DNA from: Chloroflexota bacterium
Lineage (GTDB): Bacteria > Chloroflexota > Dehalococcoidia > Plut-88900
Direction: 5' to 3'
Assembly (NCBI GenBank): GCA_022566235.1
Contig: JADFJI010000146.1
Span: 1 to 6,172, forward strand
Length of the DNA: 6,172 bases
Positions within the stretch are counted from its first letter, which is position 1. Every line of letters starts with the position of its first letter. Positions 1 through 5,715 of this stretch are shown piece by piece. A model generated the notes under the pieces. The model saw only the letters and a program-made list of their open reading frames with translations. It ran no database searches and was not told the DNA's origin. Position numbers and translations under genes: made by a program.

Positions 1-15
1 ATCATTATCCTCCTT
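1..15 (-). promoter_or_regulatory. Ribosome binding site and probable start of a gene leaving the left edge
   Basis: Read on the minus strand, positions 15-9 are AAGGAGG, a near-perfect Shine-Dalgarno sequence. An ATG follows at positions 5-3. The gap of three bases between GGAGG and this ATG is short, so the true start may lie just beyond the edge. The site is about 135 nt past the dehydrogenase-HU stop codon, on the same strand, so it probably belongs to the next gene of the same group. Nothing can be said about the product. Confidence 0.5.
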
Positions 16-114
16 CATTTTCACTCAGGCTTGCATCAACATTCGAGAACCTTTTTTTGGTAAGAATCTTGCGCCACCCAACCCCATCTCTCAGAAGAAC
101 CCCAGCGCTGGAGG

Positions 115-139
115 AAAACCCGACCAGGGCCCAGCCCTG
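115..139 (-). terminator. Weak candidate terminator after the dehydrogenase-HU gene
   Basis: Nine nt past the TAA stop there is a perfect 6-bp inverted repeat, CAGGGC (125-130) and GCCCTG (134-139), with a 3-nt loop. On the minus strand it is followed by GTCGGG and then TTTT (118-115). The T tract is short and set back six bases from the stem, so this is a poor intrinsic terminator and may only slow or attenuate transcription. A second palindrome, CCAGCGCTGG (102-111), lies just beyond it. Confidence 0.3.
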
Positions 140-147
140 CTCACGGA

Positions 148-441
148 TTACTCTCTCGCTTTCATCAACGCTCCCTTCAACACCTTCCCAGGCTTAAACA
201 TCACCTTCCTCCTCGCCGGCACAAGCACTGCCTCACCCGTCCTGGGATTCCGAGAATTCTTCGGATTTGTCTCCTTGACCCGAAACACCCCAAACCCCAG
301 AGCCTCAATCTTCTCACCCTGGATGATGGATTCAGCCAATGCCTGGAAAAAGGCATCAACCAGATCCTTGGCCTGAGTGCCGTTGAGGTTGTTTTCTTCA
401 GCAAGGATTCTGGCGAGGTGTGATTTCGTGATTGTTTGCAA
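148..441 (-). other. HU/IHF-type DNA-bending domain, possibly a separate small gene with an internal TTG start
   Basis: Residues 295-389 of the fusion match the HU/IHF family from end to end: an N-terminal ITKSHLARILAE helix, a second helix around 314-332, GFGVF (341-345), the DNA-gripping arm with RNPRTGE (356-362), whose proline intercalates into DNA in this family, then PARR and F374-x-PG. Starting at the TTG of residue 293 (441-439) the product would be 97 residues, the normal size of a free-standing HU subunit. GGGAGGG (451-445) lies just upstream, leaving 4 nt between GGAGG and the TTG, which is a little short but usable. The domain could therefore be made alone by internal initiation, or be a gene in its own right. 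HU subunits bind DNA as dimers and act as chromosome architectural proteins; no special target is indicated. Confidence 0.7.
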
Positions 442-1317
442 GTTCCCTCCCGGTATGAACAACCTACGCGTTAGGCGGGGTATCTGTTGCTTGCCGTCGT
501 TCATCAATGAGCCCAGCATCTGCTGGATCAAGCTGGTAACCGGAAGCGGCACTCCCAGCTCCTTGCCGGTCAGGAGCGCGTTGTGCAGGTCTTTCTGGTG
601 AAGCTTGATGCGGAACCCCGGCGTGAAGTCTCCGGCGATCATCATGGGGGCTTTGGCGTTCATCACGTTGCTTCCCGCTAGGCCGCCCTTGATCGCCTGA
701 AAGACAACGTTGGGGTCCAGTCCCGCCTTCTTCGCCAGTACCAGCGCCTCGGCCACGGCCTCGATGTTGGCTGCGACGATGATCTGGTTTGCCAGCTTTG
801 TGGTGTTGCCCGCGCCGTAGCCGCCGCAAAGGACTATACTGGCCCCCATAGCGTTCAGCAGGCCGACATATCGGTCGAAAACCTGCTTCTTGCCACCAAC
901 CATGATCGCCAGGGAACCGGCGATGGCCCCGGGCTCGCCGCCACTCACCGGAGCGTCCAGGAAGTCCACCCCCTTGGCCTCACAGGCCGAGGCGATCTTC
1001 TGCGAGGTCCCGGGGGCGATTGAACTCATGTCGATCACCACCGATCCCCTGGACGCGCCCTCAAGCACACCGTCAGGCCCCAGGATAGCGGCCTCGGAAT
1101 CGGCCGAATCAGGCACCATTGTTATCACGGTCGGGGCTTTTTCTGCCACCTCCTTGGATGAAGACGCCGGACTGGCGCCGTCGGCCGCGACCTCCTCCAT
1201 CGCCGTCGCGACGACATCGTAGACGGTTAACGAGTACCCGGCCTTAATCAAGTTTCGGACCATATGCTTGCCCATGATCCCCAGGCCTACGAACCCAACA
1301 CGTTCTTTATCCGCCAC
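148..1317 (-). CDS. 3-hydroxyisobutyrate dehydrogenase family protein fused to a C-terminal HU/IHF DNA-binding domain
   Basis: A 389-residue protein with a GTG start, chosen because AAGGAGG (1330-1324) sits 6 nt upstream. Residues 7-16 form the Rossmann motif VGFVGLGIMG, with D34 at the end of the second strand. Residues 121-127 (DAPVSGG) are the substrate-binding loop. K174 in KLANQ (174-178) is the expected catalytic lysine. These features place residues 1-278 in the beta-hydroxyacid dehydrogenase family, closest in motifs to tartronate semialdehyde reductase (GarR) or 3-hydroxyisobutyrate dehydrogenase, which use NAD(P)H to interconvert a beta-hydroxyacid and its semialdehyde in the cytoplasm. 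The exact substrate cannot be read from sequence. The usual last ~15-20 residues are missing. Instead a ~15-residue linker leads into a full HU/IHF domain (about 295-389). The fusion is unusual and could be an artefact of one lost base. It lies 114 nt downstream of a CoA-transferase on the same strand. Confidence 0.88.
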   Translation of the reverse strand: MADKERVGFVGLGIMGKHMVRNLIKAGYSLTVYDVVATAMEEVAADGASPASSSKEVAEKAPTVITMVPDSADSEAAILGPDGVLEGASRGSVVIDMSSIAPGTSQKIASACEAKGVDFLDAPVSGGEPGAIAGSLAIMVGGKKQVFDRYVGLLNAMGASIVLCGGYGAGNTTKLANQIIVAANIEAVAEALVLAKKAGLDPNVVFQAIKGGLAGSNVMNAKAPMMIAGDFTPGFRIKLHQKDLHNALLTGKELGVPLPVTSLIQQMLGSLMNDGKQQIPRLTRRLFIPGGNLQTITKSHLARILAEENNLNGTQAKDLVDAFFQALAESIIQGEKIEALGFGVFRVKETNPKNSRNPRTGEAVLVPARRKVMFKPGKVLKGALMKARE

Positions 1318-1341
1318 TGTTAGCCTCCTTCAGGGTGGTGT

Positions 1342-1372
1342 GCCGGGCTGCGGACCCGGCCCGACGATTATC
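1342..1372 (-). promoter_or_regulatory. Low-confidence -10-like element and leader hairpin before the dehydrogenase-HU gene
   Basis: The 114-nt gap between the upstream CoA-transferase and the dehydrogenase contains, on the minus strand, GATAAT (1372-1367; five of six bases match the -10 consensus) and then a perfect 6-bp hairpin, GCCGGG (1342-1347) with CCCGGC (1355-1360) and a 7-nt loop. The hairpin ends 12 nt before the AAGGAGG of the dehydrogenase. No good -35 is visible and no T tract follows the hairpin, so it is not a standard terminator. It could be a leader structure or chance. Confidence 0.2.
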
Positions 1373-1431
1373 TTGTCCTTTGGCGAAGAGCCCCCCGAAC
1401 CTCCACGCCTGGACGATCTCGGGAAGAGTAT

Positions 1432-2736
1432 CTAGACTAGCTCCGGGTCGTAATCCATGCCTATGTGCCCCTCGCGCTCGATCTCGGCGTACTCTTCGTC
1501 AGACACTTTCAGCACCTGTTTATAGACGTACTCGTTGTGCTCCCCCATAAGGCACGGGACCTGTCTCATCACCGGAGGCGTTCGGGACATGGTAAACATG
1601 AATCCAGGATAATCGTGGGTGCCGGCCTCGGGGTGGGTGAGCCTCTTGAAGAATCCCCTCTCCCGAATGTGGGGGTCGGTGTAGCAGTCCCTGGCGTGCA
1701 TGACCGGGCCTGCGGGCACACCGTGTTCCTGGAGAATGTGGAAAGCCTCATACTTTTCGTGCTGAGAAGTCCATTCCCCCAGATGCTCTTCCAGCTCATC
1801 CGCGTTCTGCCACCGGGAGAACTGGTCCGAGAACATCTCCTCTTTGGCCCAGTCCGGATCGCCCATTGCCCGGCACAGGCCTTCCCACTCGGCATCGGTG
1901 GAGACGGTTATGTTGATCCAATCGTTGTCCCCCTTTGCTGGAAACGCGCCGCAGGGGGCCGAACCAAAGTTGTTCCTGTTGCCCAGGGGCCCCTGGACGC
2001 GGCGGTTGAGGGTATAGTCCATAACCGACTCCGCCAGGAAGGAGATGGCGTTCTCGGCCTGGGAGAGCTCGATGAGCTGGCCCTTTCCGGTGCGCTTCCT
2101 GTAGTGGAGGGCGGCTGTTACGGCGAAGGCGCCCTGGGCCCCGGCGGCGTAGTCGCCCATGTATATGGCGCTGTTGGTGGTGGGGTCCGAGTCCCTGTAC
2201 CCTCGTATCATGGAGTGCCCGATGGCCGATTCCAGGTGCACCCCCAGGGCCCGATAGTTTTTGTACGGACCCGTGCTGCCGTATGCGGGGACTCGCACCA
2301 TGATGATATCCGGCTTTATCTCTTTCAACATCTCATAGCTGATGCCCAGCTTATCCATGGTCTCGGTGACGTTGTTCTCGTAGAATACGTCGCATTCCTT
2401 AATCAGGCGCTTCAGTATCTCCATGCCGCTGGGTATCCGAAGGTCGACGGTCATGCTGTACTTGTTGCGAAAGAGGTTGTTGAAGGAGGGACACCGATTC
2501 CAGGGCCGCTGTCCCGGCTCCAGGTCCGGATAGCCGCCTATCATGGGCACCAGCCCTTCCAACTGCGCCTTGGTGGGCCTGATCCAGAACCCGCGGGTCA
2601 AGGGCTGCACGAAGTGGACATTCTCCACTTTGACCACTTCCGCACCCAAATCGGCGAGGATCTGGGTAGCGAAGGGCCCGGCCCACACCACGCAGAAGTC
2701 CAGCACCCTGATTCCCTCTAGGGGCAGTTTAGCCAC
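1432..2736 (-). CDS. CaiB/BaiF family (class III) CoA-transferase, catalytic Asp present
   Basis: Class III CoA-transferases move CoA between carboxylic acids through an aspartyl-CoA thioester and usually act as interlocked cytoplasmic dimers. The N-terminal LPLEGIRVLDF, the WAGPFATQILADLGAEVVKVE segment, GSTGPY and the RKRTGKGQ loop are family hallmarks. The Asp in MGDYAAG (D195 from the chosen start) sits where the catalytic Asp is expected. The C-terminal CLMGEHNEYVY motif is also typical. The product is 434 residues, a normal length. I prefer the GTG at 2736 because AGGTGG (2750-2745) lies 8 nt upstream; the GTG at 2748 has no ribosome binding site and an in-frame TGA two codons before it. 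Compared with the neighbouring CoA-transferase it has about 20 extra residues between the first VE and the NKYSMTVDL strand. The CoA donor and acceptor cannot be predicted. It may pair with the protein encoded upstream. Confidence 0.93.
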   Translation of the reverse strand: MAKLPLEGIRVLDFCVVWAGPFATQILADLGAEVVKVENVHFVQPLTRGFWIRPTKAQLEGLVPMIGGYPDLEPGQRPWNRCPSFNNLFRNKYSMTVDLRIPSGMEILKRLIKECDVFYENNVTETMDKLGISYEMLKEIKPDIIMVRVPAYGSTGPYKNYRALGVHLESAIGHSMIRGYRDSDPTTNSAIYMGDYAAGAQGAFAVTAALHYRKRTGKGQLIELSQAENAISFLAESVMDYTLNRRVQGPLGNRNNFGSAPCGAFPAKGDNDWINITVSTDAEWEGLCRAMGDPDWAKEEMFSDQFSRWQNADELEEHLGEWTSQHEKYEAFHILQEHGVPAGPVMHARDCYTDPHIRERGFFKRLTHPEAGTHDYPGFMFTMSRTPPVMRQVPCLMGEHNEYVYKQVLKVSDEEYAEIEREGHIGMDYDPELV

Positions 2737-2818
2737 GTCTGGGGCCACCTTTCATAAAGAGACCTGTTCTTCCCATCCATTTCATCCTGGTATGCTTTTT
2801 ATATTAGGAGAAAGCCCT

Positions 2819-2845
2819 AAAACCCCGGCCTCAATCAATCGAGGC
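2819..2845 (-). terminator. Candidate terminator after the upstream CoA-transferase
   Basis: Twenty nt past the TAA stop, the minus strand reads GCCTC (2845-2841), an 8-nt loop, and GAGGC (2832-2828), then GGGGC and TTTT (2822-2819). The stem can be extended by a G-U pair. The T tract is short and five bases off the stem, so termination would be partial at best. An A/T-rich TATAAA-like stretch lies about 20 nt further on and could hold a promoter for the next gene, but no convincing -35 is visible. Confidence 0.35.
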
Positions 2846-2865
2846 GTTCCCCTTCCGGCTAAAGT

Positions 2866-4080
2866 TTAGATCACGTCCCGCTCTCGAAGCCTGACCAGGT
2901 CATCCTTGCTGTAGCCGATGTGCCCGTACACCTCCTCGTTGTGCTCTCCGAGGAGGGGGGCCGACCGGCGGATCTGTCGGGGAGTCTCCGACATCCGGAA
3001 GGGAGGGCCTGGATAATCGATGGAGCCGGTAAATGGGTGCTCGATTCCAGACCAGAAGTCTCTTCCGGTGAAGTGAGGGTCCTTCAGCAGGTCCGCAGTG
3101 TTGTAGAGAGGGCCGCAGAGGACCCGGGCCCTTTGACCCACCTCCCACACCTGCTGCATCGTCCGCTCCAGGAGCCACGGTAGGAAGAAGGTATTGAACT
3201 CCTCGACCATCTCGGGGTTGGAGCCGGTGCCCGGCTCCAGCCACTTGGGGTCATTCAGGAAGGCTGGCGCTCCCAGCATCTTTATCACCCTGGGGAACAG
3301 GGGCCCTCCTCCGGCTATTTCGACGTAGCCGTCCTGGCAGGGAAAGGTGCCCGAGGCCAGGGCCCCGCTTAGCCATCCGGCCTGCTGAGTGCTGATCTGA
3401 CCGGAATACTGATAGGCCAGGAGTGCGGCGTGCCGCCTGTCCACCCCTCCCAGCTGGGTCTCCAGAATCGGGATGTCGATATACTGTCCCTGGCCGTCCC
3501 GATCGGCCGCCAGGAAAGCCGCCATGGTCACTCCCGCGGCCACAGCCCCGGCCTCGTACTGGACCACGTTGCCTCCCTGTTTGAGAGGCTCCCTGCCCTC
3601 CATGCCGATTGAGTGCATTTCGCCCCCCATACCGAAGAGCACCAGCTCCGAGGCCTTATAGTCCCGGTAAGGCCCTGTCTGGCCGAAGTTGCTGATGGAG
3701 GTCATCACCAGCATGGGATTGATCTTGGACAGGACCGGGTAGTCCAGGCCCCAACCCGGCATCACTCGAGGGCTGAAGTTGTCCACCAGGATATCGGCCT
3801 CCTTGACCAGCTCCTTCAGAATGAACTGGCCCGAGGTGACCTTGAGGTTCAACGTTACGCTCCTCTTGTTGGTGTTGAGGTGCAGAAAGAGGCCGCTCTT
3901 CTCGTGATGGGGGTCATCCTCGTAGAAGGGCCCAAGGTGTCGGGCCGGGTCTCCTCCCCCGGTCCGCTCCACCTTTATCACGTCGGCGCCGTAATCGGCC
4001 AGGAGCTTGGTGCAGTGGGGACCGGCGATGTAGTGGGTAAGGTCCAGAACCGTTACGCCTTCCAGGGCCTGATCAAGCAT
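2866..4080 (-). CDS. CaiB/BaiF family (class III) CoA-transferase-like protein with Gln at the catalytic Asp position
   Basis: A 404-residue product from the ATG at 4080. A longer frame starts at TTG 4095, but LDQALEGVTVLDL, the usual family N terminus, follows the ATG directly, and a G-rich GGGGGCGG lies 5 nt before it. Family signs are AGPHCTKLLADYGADVIKVE, the NKRSVTLNL strand, QTGPYRDY, the DRDGQGQYIDI loop and the LLGEHNEEVY C terminus. When this protein is laid on its neighbour without gaps back from GQGQ, the catalytic Asp column holds Gln (Q174, in VVQYEAG; codon CAG at 3561-3559), and a Glu lies two residues later. It may be an inactive partner subunit, a member with shifted chemistry, or a degenerate copy; the intact frame and preserved motifs argue against decay. 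The gene is first of the three on this strand and diverges from the GrdE-like pair across a ~294-nt gap. Confidence 0.9.
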   Translation of the reverse strand: MLDQALEGVTVLDLTHYIAGPHCTKLLADYGADVIKVERTGGGDPARHLGPFYEDDPHHEKSGLFLHLNTNKRSVTLNLKVTSGQFILKELVKEADILVDNFSPRVMPGWGLDYPVLSKINPMLVMTSISNFGQTGPYRDYKASELVLFGMGGEMHSIGMEGREPLKQGGNVVQYEAGAVAAGVTMAAFLAADRDGQGQYIDIPILETQLGGVDRRHAALLAYQYSGQISTQQAGWLSGALASGTFPCQDGYVEIAGGGPLFPRVIKMLGAPAFLNDPKWLEPGTGSNPEMVEEFNTFFLPWLLERTMQQVWEVGQRARVLCGPLYNTADLLKDPHFTGRDFWSGIEHPFTGSIDYPGPPFRMSETPRQIRRSAPLLGEHNEEVYGHIGYSKDDLVRLRERDVI

Positions 4081-4317
4081 ATATACCGCCCCCAAATCGT
4101 GGCGAGTTGGAATGCCGGAGCATCCGGTTGAGGGCGGAGTTACCGTTGGTCGGAATATGCGGGGGCTGGAAAAAGGCGTTGGGCGTACGCATCGCGTTAA
4201 AGGGAGTCCTTATGCAAAGCACTAATGCGAACCAGTGATGACGACCCCTCCCCTGGCCCAGTAATCTTAGCCACGGCAGGTGGCACTGTCAACGACGCCT
4301 ATGAGGCCCAATCGCTG

Positions 4318-4326
4318 TGATATAAT
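4318..4326 (+). promoter_or_regulatory. Extended -10 promoter for the GrdE-like genes
   Basis: The bases TGATATAAT form a perfect -10 hexamer (4321-4326) preceded by the TG of an extended -10 element. No good -35 hexamer is seen at the usual spacing, which is acceptable for extended -10 promoters. Transcription would start near 4333, giving a leader of about 42 nt. Confidence 0.55.
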
Positions 4327-4359
4327 TCACCGTCCCATTCGGGTCTCCGGTAGCTGGGC

Positions 4360-4364
4360 CGAGG
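4360..4364 (+). promoter_or_regulatory. Ribosome binding site of the first GrdE-like gene
   Basis: GAGGT lies about 10 nt before the ATG at 4375. The spacing is slightly long, but the following bases (AGATCACC) also resemble the rest of the anti-16S complement. It supports the ATG at 4375, which sits four residues before the conserved RLELG start of the family. Confidence 0.45.
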
Positions 4365-4374
4365 TCAGATCACC

Positions 4375-5697
4375 ATGAGCAAGCCTATACGGTTGGAACT
4401 GGGTCGCTTCGATGTTCGGGACGTCATTTTCTCCGACAGCACCCGGTACCGCGACGGCACCCTGCACATAGACAGGGCGGAGCTCCAACAACACCTGTCC
4501 AAAGACTCCCCTTTCAAGACAATCGAGATAGACATCGCAAAGCCCGGAGAAGAGACCCGGATAGTCCATGCCCTGGATGTGGTGGAGCCGAGGACCAAGG
4601 TCTCCGGGCCCGGGTGTGTGTTCCCCGGCATCCTTGGCCCCCCGACACAGGTGGGGGAGGGGAGGACTCACCGGCTGGCAGGGGTCGCGGTGGTCGGGGC
4701 GGCGGACCCGTTCCTGGGAGAGGATCACTGGTTTGCTCGGGAGGCGATAATCGACATGTCGGGCCCTGGGGCCGACTATACCCCCTTCTCCAGGACCTTC
4801 AACATCGTGCTCACCTTCGTCCCAGACACCGAGGCAAGCAGTCGAAGGACAAAAGATGAGAAGGCCAACTACATGGTGGACGCCCGGACCCGGGACGCTC
4901 AGGCCTCTATCGATGCGACCAGGGTCTTGAGTCTGAGGACCGCGGAATACCTGGCTCGGGCCGTCCGGGACCTGGAGCCAGACCGTATCGATACCTATGA
5001 GTTATCACCCGTCGACCAGGCTTTGCCAAAGATAGTCTACGTTCACCACAATATCGGCGCCGCCCTCTACGGCTCGGCCCGCCACCCCCAAGATCACGCC
5101 ATGCTCCTTCATCCCAACGAGCTTATGGACGGCGTCCTGGTCATCGCCACCCGGTGGGTGCAGGCCGCTCTGAGAGACTGCACCTACTTCCATCAGAACA
5201 ACTCTATAGTCCGGGACCTCTACTCCCGGCACGGCAGTGAGCTTAACTTCCTCGGCGTGATATTCTGCAGCGGCATGGGCATGGCCCTGGAGGACAAGGA
5301 GCGGGACAGCGATAGCGTGGTGAAGATAGCGCGAATGCTGGGGGCCGATGGCGCGGTGATAGCGCCCCTCAGGCCGGGACACGGTGGGGTCACCCTCATG
5401 ATGGTTTGCGAGAAGTGTGAGAAGTCCGGAATAAAGACGGCCATCGGGGTGTCCCAGCTAAACACGGGAAGGGAGGAGCCGGGCCTCAATTACTGGGTGC
5501 CCGAGGCCGATGCCATGGTCATGCCGGGAGACGACGAGCACCTTCTCCAGCTTCCGGCCATGAAGAAGGCCATCGGCGGCTCCAGGATTCTGAACACCGA
5601 CATAGAGGCCCTCGGGCCCATAGAAGTAGACCTGCGCAAGCTGTACGGGGCCACGGCCCCCATGGGCCCCAGCAGGCTCGGCGGAAGGCTGCACTAG
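4375..5697 (+). CDS. GrdE-like protein (glycine/sarcosine/betaine reductase component B subunit family)
   Basis: A 440-residue product close in length to the GrdE/GrdG proproteins (about 430). Family segments run through the whole protein: RLELG (6-10), IDIAKPGEETRI (52-63), VVEPRTKVSGPG (69-80), GEGRTH (94-99), AIIDMSGPGADYTPFS (124-139), ELMDG (249-253), YFHQNN (271-276) and MLGADGAVI (321-329). In amino-acid-fermenting Clostridia these proteins split themselves, and a Cys at the cut becomes a pyruvoyl group that binds the substrate amine before reductive cleavage. Against my memory of GrdE, the SGNC motif after EVMDG reads IATR here (257-260). The nearest Cys is C269, so processing may be absent or different. 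No GrdA, GrdB, GrdC or GrdD partner is in the window, so the substrate is unknown. Its own promoter lies upstream, and a paralogue follows 18 nt later, surely in the same operon. Confidence 0.85.
   Translation: MSKPIRLELGRFDVRDVIFSDSTRYRDGTLHIDRAELQQHLSKDSPFKTIEIDIAKPGEETRIVHALDVVEPRTKVSGPGCVFPGILGPPTQVGEGRTHRLAGVAVVGAADPFLGEDHWFAREAIIDMSGPGADYTPFSRTFNIVLTFVPDTEASSRRTKDEKANYMVDARTRDAQASIDATRVLSLRTAEYLARAVRDLEPDRIDTYELSPVDQALPKIVYVHHNIGAALYGSARHPQDHAMLLHPNELMDGVLVIATRWVQAALRDCTYFHQNNSIVRDLYSRHGSELNFLGVIFCSGMGMALEDKERDSDSVVKIARMLGADGAVIAPLRPGHGGVTLMMVCEKCEKSGIKTAIGVSQLNTGREEPGLNYWVPEADAMVMPGDDEHLLQLPAMKKAIGGSRILNTDIEALGPIEVDLRKLYGATAPMGPSRLGGRLH
4390..4824 (+). repeat. First copy of a diverged tandem gene duplication
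   Basis: This segment aligns without gaps, at a constant offset of 1329 nt, with 5719-6153. Counting by hand, about 107 of 145 encoded residues are identical, and nucleotide identity is very high around 4555-4675. The offset equals one gene plus its spacer, so the unit is a whole gene. The second copy runs past the window edge. Confidence 0.85.
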
Positions 5698-5702
5698 GAA
5701 TC

Positions 5703-5708
5703 AGGAGG
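5703..5708 (+). promoter_or_regulatory. Ribosome binding site of the second GrdE-like gene
   Basis: AGGAGG (followed by TG) lies 7 nt before the GTG at 5716, an ideal spacing. It fixes that GTG as the start and shows stronger translation signals than for the first copy. Confidence 0.8.
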
Positions 5709-5715
5709 TGAACCC

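Larger units (their letters stand above)
4081..4374. other. Divergent intergenic region
   Basis: This ~294-nt gap separates the two divergent gene groups. Near the minus-strand gene there is a perfect inverted repeat, CCGGA (4115-4119) and TCCGG (4123-4127) with a 3-nt spacer, which could be a small hairpin or an operator half-site pair. An 8-bp palindrome, GCGTACGC, lies at 4183-4190. The plus-strand promoter is at 4318-4326. I see no tRNA or other RNA gene, no coding frame with a ribosome binding site, and no clear promoter for the minus-strand genes. Confidence 0.5.

Noticed and set aside
51..58. Run of seven T on the plus strand as a terminator
   Set aside because: No stable stem precedes it on the plus strand and no plus-strand gene ends there.
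25..87. A 20-codon minus-strand frame starting ATG at 87-85 in the left intergenic gap
   Set aside because: No ribosome binding site precedes it and the length is within chance.
464..829. A minus-strand frame ending at the TAG at 464-466 inside the dehydrogenase
   Set aside because: Most of it is a shadow frame. Only its last few codons matter, as the possible original end of the dehydrogenase if a base has been lost.
1465..2721. A 418-residue open frame on the plus strand opposite a CoA-transferase gene
   Set aside because: It is the antisense shadow of a clear family gene: it has no recognisable motifs and no ribosome binding site, and GC-rich codon usage commonly leaves such frames open.
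3613..4131. A 172-residue plus-strand frame opposite the other CoA-transferase
   Set aside because: It is an antisense shadow of a strongly supported gene; the sequence resembles no known protein.
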